Source of the DNA: Patescibacteria group bacterium
Lineage (GTDB): Bacteria > Patescibacteriota > Patescibacteriia > Magasanikbacterales > UBA922
Assembly: GCA_028687045.1 (NCBI GenBank)
Contig: JAQUAW010000006.1
Span: forward strand, 1-48,165
Length of the DNA: 48,165 bases
Reading direction: 5' to 3'
Positions 6,418-12,838 of this stretch are shown here, in pieces (position 1 is the stretch's first letter; each line of letters begins with the position of its first letter). The position numbers were made by a program, and so were the translations under genes. The notes beneath the pieces are model-generated. The model saw only the letters and a list, made by a program, of their open reading frames with translations. It made no database searches and was not told the DNA's origin.

Positions 6418-6813
6418 TCAAAACAAAGTAGAATATTCTTTATAGTTATTCTTTATCATCTGTTTCCAAAGTGTTGTCTCGCTCCCAGAACCAACCAAAT
6501 CATTTTTGTGATAAACTAGTAGTATTGAAACTTTTTTTACTTCTTCATCTACAATAATAATGCATCTGTTGCCAGATGATTTGGGACTTTTGTTGGTACC
6601 AGCGACGGAAAAGTCAGTCTTTATTATCTTATATTTTCCGGCATCAATTATAGTCTCGGCTATATCACGCTTGAGCAACATATCAATACGCTCAAATTGA
6701 GCTAGCAAAGCTTTTTGTGTAATATCCCAAGCACGTTTATATTTTTTTTCAAAACTTTTTATATAGTGCCTCTCTGCAAATTGTTCAATAAATACTGAAT
6801 AATTTTCTAGCAT
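6418..6813 (-). CDS. Probable RelE/HigB-like toxin of a Panacea-type toxin-antitoxin pair
   Basis: The 131-residue product follows the HTH-Panacea gene with a 6-base gap. Its plan (KSFEKKYKRAWDIT...LLAQFERIDMLL near the start, then beta-rich IIKTDFSVAGTNKSPKSSGNRCIIIVDEEVKKVSILLVYHKNDL and a final short helix) looks like the RelE/ParE/HigB fold: helical hairpin, then a small sheet with basic residues. Proteins of that fold usually cut mRNA on the ribosome or poison gyrase. The assignment rests on fold impression and neighbour, not on a decisive motif. The antitoxin-first order fits autoregulated pairs. Confidence 0.6.
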   Translation of the reverse strand: MLENYSVFIEQFAERHYIKSFEKKYKRAWDITQKALLAQFERIDMLLKRDIAETIIDAGKYKIIKTDFSVAGTNKSPKSSGNRCIIIVDEEVKKVSILLVYHKNDLVGSGSETTLWKQMIKNNYKEYSTLF

Positions 6814-6819
6814 AAGACA

Positions 6820-7506
6820 TTAATATAAGTTTTTTGGATCTTCTTGAGTGATGAGTTCATAAGGAATGATTTCATCTTCACGACATAAGAAGTAGGGAAG
6901 TTGGTTGTGGGTGAAATTGACTATTTCTTCTGTCCTTTTGTCGTTCCATCTTTTACTTATATTTTTTATCAACTTTTTTTCTTCGGAGTTCAAATCATCA
7001 AATTGTTGTTTTGTATTACTTTCACTTTCTTTTATCAAAAACATATTATTTTTTCTTTTGTCTATCACAATTTTCCCGTCTGATTCTAGTTCATCCAAGG
7101 CTCTAAAATACATGTCTGGCACAGGTCCATAAGCTTGTCGGCGGTATTGCATGCCACTCATACTATCCAATTTTTCATAAAACCAATTGAAATCGGCCAA
7201 ATATACTAGTTTTGCTAATTTTGTTTTTGGGATTTTTTTGTCGGAAGAACTGGCTAGTCTTAAAAAAGATAGTATCATTTCTTTGTATTTTTTCATGTTT
7301 GGGTACATGCCACTTTCTATATTTTCCAAAGATATACCAAAAATATCAGCAATCTTCACCATTTGAGAAAAATTCAAGTCAGTTTTCCCTTGTTCGAAGG
7401 CAATATAAGTAGAACGAGAAGTGTCCAATTTACTGTATATATCTTTTTGAGAAAGACCTTTTTCTATTCTTAATTTTTTTATTAGTTCGCAGTATTTATT
7501 AGTCAT
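6820..7506 (-). CDS. XRE-type HTH plus Panacea (SocA-like/DUF4065) antitoxin
   Basis: Residues 1-65 form an XRE helix-turn-helix (LRIEKGLSQKDIYSKLDTSRSTYIAFEQGKTDLNFSQMVKIADIFG). From about residue 70 the protein matches the Panacea/SocA-like domain (MILSFLRLAS..., KTKLAKLVYLADFNWFY, MQYRRQAYGPVPDMYFRALDEL). Panacea domains are known antitoxin modules paired with many unrelated toxins; the HTH would repress the pair's own promoter. The downstream 131-residue gene is the likely toxin. Two 9-base direct repeats at the promoter (7534-7553) are candidate operator half-sites. Confidence 0.85.
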   Translation of the reverse strand: MTNKYCELIKKLRIEKGLSQKDIYSKLDTSRSTYIAFEQGKTDLNFSQMVKIADIFGISLENIESGMYPNMKKYKEMILSFLRLASSSDKKIPKTKLAKLVYLADFNWFYEKLDSMSGMQYRRQAYGPVPDMYFRALDELESDGKIVIDKRKNNMFLIKESESNTKQQFDDLNSEEKKLIKNISKRWNDKRTEEIVNFTHNQLPYFLCREDEIIPYELITQEDPKNLY

Positions 7507-7533
7507 ATTTTTGGTGTTAGTTTAGTAACATCT

Positions 7534-7571
7534 TATACACAAAGTATACACAATTATAGTATGAATGTCAA
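7534..7571 (-). promoter_or_regulatory. Promoter and direct-repeat operator of the toxin-antitoxin pair
   Basis: Minus-strand TTGACA (plus 7566-7571), 17-base spacer and TATACT (plus 7543-7548). The repeat TTGTGTATA occurs twice on the minus strand (plus 7545-7553 and 7534-7542), one DNA turn apart (11 bases), overlapping the -10 and the start point. This is a good position for HTH autorepression. Confidence 0.75.
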
Positions 7572-7601
7572 ACACAGAATGTTTATATTTTAGACATAAT
7601 T

Positions 7602-7632
7602 AAAAAACCACTTGAAAGAGTGGTTTTTTGTT
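7602..7632 (-). terminator. Rho-independent terminator of the small Cys-protein gene
   Basis: AAAAAACCACT (7602-7612) pairs with AGTGGTTTTTT (7619-7629), with T runs on both strands. It follows the minus-strand gene at 7643-7927. Confidence 0.8.
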
Positions 7633-7642
7633 TGATTATTTT

Positions 7643-7927
7643 TCATTCTGCTAGACAATAATGTACTTTTGTCCAACCCTGGAAGCTAGCTGGTGTGCCA
7701 CCAAGATCTTTACACTGTGTTTCATCGGTGACGTCTTGATATACTTTTACAGTGTACTGTTCAGGTGGCCCTGGACAATAATCCCCGCAAGCGAAGAAAT
7801 CTACGACGGCAGGTTTCTCTACGGTGTTGGCTTGTTTATCATGAGAAACGTATTTTGGCCAGAGTAGGTAGGCAGCGGAGAGGATGATGACGAGGAGGAC
7901 TAAGACAAAGGGTAATGATTTTTTCAT
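7643..7927 (-). CDS. Small membrane-anchored/secreted protein with four Cys
   Basis: I do not recognise a named family. Residues 1-23 are a signal anchor (KK, then LPFVLVLLVIILSAAYLLW). The exported part of about 70 residues holds four Cys (ACGDYCPGPPEQYT, ETQCKDLGG, VHYCLAE), enough for two disulfides. A DsbA-like oxidoreductase is encoded at 17152. A terminator follows directly, so the gene is transcribed alone. Confidence 0.7.
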   Translation of the reverse strand: MKKSLPFVLVLLVIILSAAYLLWPKYVSHDKQANTVEKPAVVDFFACGDYCPGPPEQYTVKVYQDVTDETQCKDLGGTPASFQGWTKVHYCLAE

Positions 7928-8020
7928 AGATAAATATTATTTATATAATAATTTTAGCATTATCAGTATTTTGTTTTTTTATTTGCTATTTTTATTAAAA
8001 ATGTCTTGTACACAGTTATC

Positions 8021-8049
8021 TTGATTTTTTTAGTATTTTATGTTATATT
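8021..8049 (+). promoter_or_regulatory. Promoter for a possible small RNA
   Basis: TTGATT (8021-8026), 17-base spacer, TATATT (8044-8049) on the plus strand, with no plus-strand gene downstream, only a hairpin and a terminator by 8125. Confidence 0.5.
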
Positions 8050-8055
8050 ACATTT

Positions 8056-8125
8056 AATCACGCTTGATGGATTCATTCATCGAGATACACATAAGACCAA
8101 GATTTATTTCTGGTCTTATTTTTTT
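8056..8125 (+). ncRNA. Possible ~70-nt small RNA
   Basis: The interval lies between two minus-strand genes and is bounded by the promoter at 8021-8049 and a plus-oriented terminator. It has one internal hairpin (CTTGATG with CATCGAG, one wobble, about 8063-8084). The terminator is ATAAGACCA (8091-8099) with TGGTCTTAT (8111-8119), then a T run only on the plus strand. The asymmetry argues for plus-strand transcription. No match to a known RNA family was recognised. Confidence 0.4.
8091..8125 (+). terminator. Plus-strand rho-independent terminator
   Basis: Perfect 9-base stem (8091-8099 with 8111-8119) followed by TATTTTTTT. The minus strand has no T run after the stem. Confidence 0.7.
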
Positions 8126-8144
8126 ATTAATTTTAATTGATCTT

Positions 8145-8681
8145 TTAATTTATATTTTTTATAAAATCTATCACTTTGTTTAAATTTTGCCATGCAAGTG
8201 ACCAATCATAAACTAAAATACTGCTTATGAAACCAATTAAGATTGTAATTATTTTGTTTTTTTTCCACAACCAAACTATAAAAATAAATATTAAAGTTAA
8301 GAGTTTCCATAATATCCAGAAAGGATTAATATAATTCCATTTGTTTTCTTTAAGAGAACTTATAGAGTACCAAAAATATTTTCTATAAAATTTTGGTAAT
8401 ATTTTTATTAAAATTAAATCGTGCTCCATCATAAATTCTATTGGTGTAAATATTGAGAGCATAGCTTCTTCTTGTTCGTCACGTCCTATTGGAAGATTTA
8501 TTTCAATTATCCCTTCATTTTCTAACTTCTGTAATATTCTTTTTTCTTCGTCAGCCATTAACGTATTAGGTGCAACAAAATTTGTATTGAAATGATATAT
8601 AACCCAATGTGGTTCGGGATTAATTTCGCTTTCTTCTTTTATTTCTTTTAGTATGTAATATATTTTTTGTTTTTTATTCAT
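8145..8681 (-). CDS. Small membrane protein, last gene of the restriction operon
   Basis: No family recognised. The first ~90 residues look soluble and mixed helix/sheet, and could be a winged-helix-like fold (MNKKQKIYYILKEIKEE..., EEKRILQKLENEGIIEINLP). The second half has two membrane segments (about 120-138 FWILWKLLTLIFIFIVWLW and 143-160 IITILIGFISSILVYDW). Its ATG overlaps the stop of the upstream methyltransferase (ATGA, 8678-8681), so it is translationally coupled to the five-gene defence operon. A membrane effector or sensor is one idea. Base composition is even more AT-rich than its neighbours. Confidence 0.7.
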   Translation of the reverse strand: MNKKQKIYYILKEIKEESEINPEPHWVIYHFNTNFVAPNTLMADEEKRILQKLENEGIIEINLPIGRDEQEEAMLSIFTPIEFMMEHDLILIKILPKFYRKYFWYSISSLKENKWNYINPFWILWKLLTLIFIFIVWLWKKNKIITILIGFISSILVYDWSLAWQNLNKVIDFIKNIN

Positions 8682-9415
8682 AATTTTTGGAAAACAAACA
8701 AATGTTCGTGCATTATTAATAAAAAATTAAGATCTTTTGACTTTTTTACCCAGAAACCTGTCGCTTTACAATTGTGTTGTTGTTTTATAATATCTTCTTT
8801 TAGAAGAAATCCTTGTTTCAAGAATTTTTCCATGACTTTGTAAGCCATTGGCTGGTACATTTTGTTTCTTCTGGTGTCACCAATCAAAATGGCACAAAAT
8901 TTTCCTGGTTTCAAGACTCTGTATAATTCTTTTGCCACTAATTCCATTTCTTCAGCGAATTTTTCTATATCATGAATATTTGATAAGTCTTCTTCTATTT
9001 TTCCTTCGCTATATTTTATAATGTCGGCGTAAGGTGGGTGAGTGAGGACAAAATCAATTTCATTATCTTTTATAAAATCCATTTTTCTAGCGTCACATTT
9101 TATAATCCTTTGTTTTACTTTGTTGTCTACTTCAAAATTTAATGATTTTCTCGTTCTTTCCAAGGCTTCTTCGTTTACATCTATACAAGTGATATGACGA
9201 TTGAGTATTTTGGCTTCAATCGCTGTCGTACCTCCACCAATCATACAATCGAGTAAGTGATCTTTTTCGTTTGAGTAACGCAAAATCAGATTACGCACGA
9301 CTTCTGGTGCCCAATTTCCCCTCCAGTCTGATTTGTGAGTAGCCCATTTCCCACGACGAGGGAAAGACCAGACTGTTGCGCATTCTAAATCGAAATTGTC
9401 TGGGTGAAGTTTCAT
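8678..9415 (-). CDS. DNA methyltransferase (N4-cytosine/N6-adenine type)
   Basis: The SAM-binding motif I (LLDCMIGGGTTAIEAKILNR, D56-T64) precedes the catalytic motif IV (DFVLTHPPYADIIKYS, HPPY at 126-129). That order and the preceding SDWRGNWAPEVVRNLI are those of a permuted class of amino-methyltransferases that modify exocyclic amines of C or A in DNA. This is the second methyltransferase of the operon (the other is Dam-like at 11757), as in DpnII-type systems, but it is a different class from DpnA, whose catalytic motif comes first. Start and stop codons overlap both neighbours by four bases. Confidence 0.82.
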   Translation of the reverse strand: MKLHPDNFDLECATVWSFPRRGKWATHKSDWRGNWAPEVVRNLILRYSNEKDHLLDCMIGGGTTAIEAKILNRHITCIDVNEEALERTRKSLNFEVDNKVKQRIIKCDARKMDFIKDNEIDFVLTHPPYADIIKYSEGKIEEDLSNIHDIEKFAEEMELVAKELYRVLKPGKFCAILIGDTRRNKMYQPMAYKVMEKFLKQGFLLKEDIIKQQHNCKATGFWVKKSKDLNFLLIMHEHLFVFQKL

Positions 9416-10116
9416 TTTTTTAAACTACTTAAATCTATTTCTGTTATTACGTTGTTATTAGTATAGTTTTTCTTGAAGTAAAAAGCTCTCCTTCTAACTT
9501 TAGTAATACCACCTTTCCCATCTGGAGCTGGTGTTGTGTCTTTATTATTTTTTCCTTTTGTTTTTGGCTCAATATATTCGCCCATAGAACAAGATAGTTC
9601 ATCACCTTTACCTTTTACTATATAAGAGTGTATAAGTTCCCAATCTTTTTTAAAAATTTCTTGTTTTTTTGTATCTGGTACATCTATAAACCAATCCAAT
9701 AGTACATAATTGTCCTGAGACAAATTTTTCTTTGTTTTTGGATCTCTTGGTACGCCATATACTATCCAAAAAATTGTTTCTATCTTGTCTCTTACTTTCG
9801 TTGTTTCCCAAGTTTCTTTTGCAACTTCTAAGAAATTAATCATTTTAATTTGAGTAGGTTCTTTTACTTTCAAATTGTGTAATTGTATAGGTAATACTTT
9901 TATTTCTACTTTTAATTCTTCCAAATCTGCTTTTGGTGATGAATTGTTTTTTAGTCCTAACAAATTTTCAACAATCAAACCAGAAGCACCTTTTTTGAAG
10001 TGGGAATGTTTTTCTCCTGTTATGTGACTATAAATTTCACCAATAGTTTTACCTTTGTTTTTTTCAATAATATCTATGTATTTTTGTAGTGCTTTTAATT
10101 TTTTACTTGATAACAT
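9412..10116 (-). CDS. MutH/Sau3AI-family restriction endonuclease
   Basis: The catalytic core follows MutH: Glu50 in KGASGLIVENLLGL, Asp64, Glu71 and Lys73 in KADLEELKVEIKVLPI. The spacings E-14-D, D-7-E and E-2-K equal those of E. coli MutH (E56, D70, E77, K79, as I recall them). MutH and Sau3AI recognise GATC. At 234 residues the protein has one catalytic domain, like MutH (about 229) and unlike the double-domain Sau3AI. The paired Dam-like gene and lack of mutS/mutL here point to restriction, not mismatch repair. The ATG overlaps the methyltransferase start region (9412-9415), and the gap to the DUF262 gene is 3 bases. Confidence 0.8.
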   Translation of the reverse strand: MLSSKKLKALQKYIDIIEKNKGKTIGEIYSHITGEKHSHFKKGASGLIVENLLGLKNNSSPKADLEELKVEIKVLPIQLHNLKVKEPTQIKMINFLEVAKETWETTKVRDKIETIFWIVYGVPRDPKTKKNLSQDNYVLLDWFIDVPDTKKQEIFKKDWELIHSYIVKGKGDELSCSMGEYIEPKTKGKNNKDTTPAPDGKGGITKVRRRAFYFKKNYTNNNVITEIDLSSLKK

Positions 10117-10119
10117 ATG

Positions 10120-11754
10120 TTAAAAATATTTGGTTATGATAAAATCATAAATTTTTATAGCTAAATCCTTTGATCTGTCATCTACATTTGATTCTTTCCA
10201 TGGTTCATCGAATTTTTTTATAAAATCTTGAGTTGATAAATAACAGGTATTACTAATTATTTTATTTGAATCTTTAAATTCTTTTTTACCACGCTTAATA
10301 TTTAATTCTTTTTCTAATAATATTAGATTGCCAATTTTATCACACCATTTTTCTTTTTTTGATTGTGGGGATATGTGGTCAAGGGACTCCTCAGTTATAT
10401 CAACATTGTTTCCTGGGTTATAAATTTTTTCTAAAAATCTATAAGAATATAATATTAGTCCTTTATTTTTGTTAAAATTTAAATTAGTAAAATTTGCAAC
10501 AAAATCTTCTTTTTCAGGTATTTTGTTTTTTAGTTCGTCTTTTAAAGTAGTAATAAGAGAATCTATATCATTTGGTTTTTCTCTTAATGAAATAGAAAAT
10601 TTTGAATATTTTTGATCCATTCCAGACGGTCTCTTAGAACATACGGCATTAAAAATATAGTGAAAGTTAGTTAATATTTCTAAAATTTCCTCTAATTTTT
10701 TTTGATGAATTATTCTGTTTTTTGACAAATCTAAAAGTGCAGATAAAAAAGAAAAGTGAACTTTGATTTTAAATTTATCCAACGATATTATCATTTCTCT
10801 TATTTTTATACAATTTTTTACGTCATGTGGACAATATTTTTTAAAATCATTATCGTTTGGTAAAGTTATATCTCTATAAATTTCAGAAAATTCTAATAGT
10901 TTATTTAAAAAAATTTTTGTATCTTTTTGTGAAAAAACTTTAGTTTTTTCATTAAAAGACTTATATAATTTGATATCACTAACTTTTTTAAAATACGAAG
11001 CCCAATATCTGTTAAAAAAGTTTTTTTTGTCTTCTTTTATATTATTTAATAAAATTTTCCATTTTTCTCTTGGATCATCTATCCCTGTTTTTTTAGGATA
11101 TTTTCTTACTACAAAACTTTTTACTAAATCTAATATGTTTAAACTTATACCTCGAAAGTTTAGAGTTATAAATATATTTATTGCTTCTGATTCATTGTCT
11201 TGTACAACAACTATGAAATTTATTTTTAATAAATTATCTCTTAATTTTTTCAACTCTTCTAATTCATAATCTTTAATTTTTTCTTCAAAAAATTTTTTAG
11301 CAGCTAGTAAATTGTTTATCTCTATATTATTATCAGTACATTCTTCATTGTATAAAACTATTTTTTGAAAGAATGAATGAGCATTTTTATTGTTAAGTAC
11401 TAAGTGTGTTTGTGCATTATCATCTTTAAAAAACAGTCTCTCTTTTAAAATTTTTGCTATTTCTATTTCGTTTATTTTTTCAAATTTTTCGATCATCCTA
11501 TTTAAAAGTAGTAGAATTGTTGTTAATCTTTGTTGGCCGTCAATTATTTCAAATGGTCCTATATGATCTGTAAAGTTTTTACCGGCTAAAACTATTGTAC
11601 CCAAAAAGAAATCATTATCCGAAGTTTGTAAATCATTCCAAAATTCATTAAGTTGTTCTAATTCCCAAGAATATTCTCTTTGAAATTCTGGTATTTCATA
11701 TTCTTTTTTTTGTAATATTGTAGAAAGTTGATAACTTTTTGCAAAAAAATCCAT
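10120..11754 (-). CDS. GmrSD-like DUF262/DUF1524 restriction protein
   Basis: The N-terminus has the DUF262 (ParB/GmrS-like) signature: IPEFQREYSW near residue 21 and EIIDGQQRLTTILLLL at 69-84, a nucleotide-dependent DNA-binding/nicking domain. The C-terminus has the DUF1524 HNH-type signature (LDHISPQSKKEKW from about residue 458, then IGNLILLEKELNIKRG). This fused layout (544 aa) is that of type IV GmrSD enzymes, which cut glucosylated or otherwise modified DNA. It lies inside a type II restriction operon, 2 bases after the Dam-like gene and 3 before the MutH-like gene. The DNA is very AT-rich. Confidence 0.85.
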   Translation of the reverse strand: MDFFAKSYQLSTILQKKEYEIPEFQREYSWELEQLNEFWNDLQTSDNDFFLGTIVLAGKNFTDHIGPFEIIDGQQRLTTILLLLNRMIEKFEKINEIEIAKILKERLFFKDDNAQTHLVLNNKNAHSFFQKIVLYNEECTDNNIEINNLLAAKKFFEEKIKDYELEELKKLRDNLLKINFIVVVQDNESEAINIFITLNFRGISLNILDLVKSFVVRKYPKKTGIDDPREKWKILLNNIKEDKKNFFNRYWASYFKKVSDIKLYKSFNEKTKVFSQKDTKIFLNKLLEFSEIYRDITLPNDNDFKKYCPHDVKNCIKIREMIISLDKFKIKVHFSFLSALLDLSKNRIIHQKKLEEILEILTNFHYIFNAVCSKRPSGMDQKYSKFSISLREKPNDIDSLITTLKDELKNKIPEKEDFVANFTNLNFNKNKGLILYSYRFLEKIYNPGNNVDITEESLDHISPQSKKEKWCDKIGNLILLEKELNIKRGKKEFKDSNKIISNTCYLSTQDFIKKFDEPWKESNVDDRSKDLAIKIYDFIITKYF

Positions 11755-11756
11755 AT

Positions 11757-12716
11757 CTAATAATTAATCACCAAAACTTCTTTGATTTTTCCTCGTTTAC
11801 TTGCTTTAGAATTTATCATTCTGTTGGCATCTATTTTGTGTACTTTTATTTTTTTATCAATTTCAGAATAAAGTTTGTTTATAAAAGGTGTGTTTGAATT
11901 GGAAAGCATAACAAAACAACCTCGTTTGTGGAGTTCTGCGAAAGTGTCTCTCAATTCTTCTTGTTCTTTTTCTAAGAAAGCTTCTTTGGTGTAACTTGTG
12001 AAACTAGAAGTCTTGTTTACTGGATAATATGGAGGATCAAAATATACAAAATCTCCTTTTTTGGCTTTTTTTAAAACATGTTTATAGTCTTGATGTAATA
12101 TTTTGGTATTTTTTAATGTTTTGGAAAGTTTTAGCAAATTTTCTTCATCACAAATTAGGGGATTGTTGTATTTTCCAAAAGGTACATTGAATTGTCCTTG
12201 GCTGTTTACTCTGTACATGCCATTGAAACAAGTCCTGTTTAGATAGATGAATCTTGAGGCTATTTTCAAATCTGAAAGATTGTCTATTTTTTGAGCACGA
12301 ATTTTTAGAAAAAATTCTTTGTCGTATTTGTACTTTTTTAGACTTTTTATAAGATTTTTTACATCATTTTTTATGACGTTATAAGTGATTACCAATTCTT
12401 GATTCATGTCAGAAAGGACAGCTTTTTGTGGTAGCAAGTCTAGAAATACAGCGCCACCTCCGACAAAAGGCTCAAAATAAGTTGCTTTATTTGGATTGAA
12501 ACCTTCTGGGGGATAAAGCCCTAGTTCTTTGAATTGTTTCAATAATTGTCTTTTTCCTCCAACCCATTTTACAAATGGCTTTGGTCTTTCTGATATTATT
12601 TTTTCAGCATCTTCCAATAGATTTTCTTTTCTAGCCAAAGCAAAAATAGTAGTCGCATAGATGTGATTTATATTGAAAGTTTTTTGTAATTCTAAGACGG
12701 CTTCTTTTTGGACCAT
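11757..12716 (-). CDS. Dam/DpnM-type N6-adenine DNA methyltransferase
   Basis: D12-class motifs are in order: FVKWVGGKRQLL (motif X), YFEPFVGGGAVFLDL (motif I), FIYLNRTCFNGMYRVNSQGQFNVPFG and FVYFDPPYYPV (motif IV, DPPY). Such enzymes methylate A, most often in GATC, which would protect against the MutH/Sau3AI-like nuclease two genes on. A 45-residue helical extension precedes the usual start. The frame is open to 12788, but the uvrA terminator (12772-12797) overlaps that end. The ATG at 12746 overlaps a -10-like TATAATG. I therefore prefer the ATG at 12716 (319 aa), just after the operator at 12731-12746; starts at 12746 or 12788 remain possible. Confidence 0.85.
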   Translation of the reverse strand: MVQKEAVLELQKTFNINHIYATTIFALARKENLLEDAEKIISERPKPFVKWVGGKRQLLKQFKELGLYPPEGFNPNKATYFEPFVGGGAVFLDLLPQKAVLSDMNQELVITYNVIKNDVKNLIKSLKKYKYDKEFFLKIRAQKIDNLSDLKIASRFIYLNRTCFNGMYRVNSQGQFNVPFGKYNNPLICDEENLLKLSKTLKNTKILHQDYKHVLKKAKKGDFVYFDPPYYPVNKTSSFTSYTKEAFLEKEQEELRDTFAELHKRGCFVMLSNSNTPFINKLYSEIDKKIKVHKIDANRMINSKASKRGKIKEVLVINY

Positions 12717-12725
12717 ATGTATTTT

Positions 12726-12750
12726 ATTATATGGTAATTTTACCATTATA
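12726..12750 (-). promoter_or_regulatory. Palindromic operator with two -10 boxes before the restriction operon
   Basis: A 16-base palindrome (12731-12746, ATGGTAA-TT-TTACCAT) lies between two minus-strand TATAAT boxes (plus 12745-12750 and 12726-12731). The downstream box would start RNA about 3 bases before the ATG at 12716. No strong -35 is seen. The layout resembles the control boxes of restriction-modification operons. Confidence 0.5.
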
Positions 12751-12771
12751 AACTTTTCTTGGCAAATACAA

Positions 12772-12797
12772 AAAACAGAGCTTTTCAACTCTGTTTT
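12772..12797 (-). terminator. Terminator of uvrA
   Basis: AAAACAGAG (12772-12780) pairs with CTCTGTTTT (12789-12797); on the minus strand the stem is followed by TTTTTTG. It separates uvrA from the restriction operon. Confidence 0.8.
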
Positions 12798-12814
12798 ACT
12801 TTAAATTTATTTAA

Positions 12815-12836
12815 TCCACCCAAGGCGGACAGGTGG
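12815..12836. repeat. Variant copy of the CCAAGGCGGA palindromic element
   Basis: TCCACCCAAGGCGGA (12815-12829) differs by one base from the pyrD copy (43736-43750). CCACC (12816-12820) can also pair with GGTGG (12832-12836). It lies right after the uvrA stop. Confidence 0.6.
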
Positions 12837-12838
12837 TT

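Noticed and set aside
12717-12788. Longest possible N-terminus of the Dam-like methyltransferase
   Set aside because: The extra codons overlap the uvrA terminator and the operator palindrome and add no family similarity.
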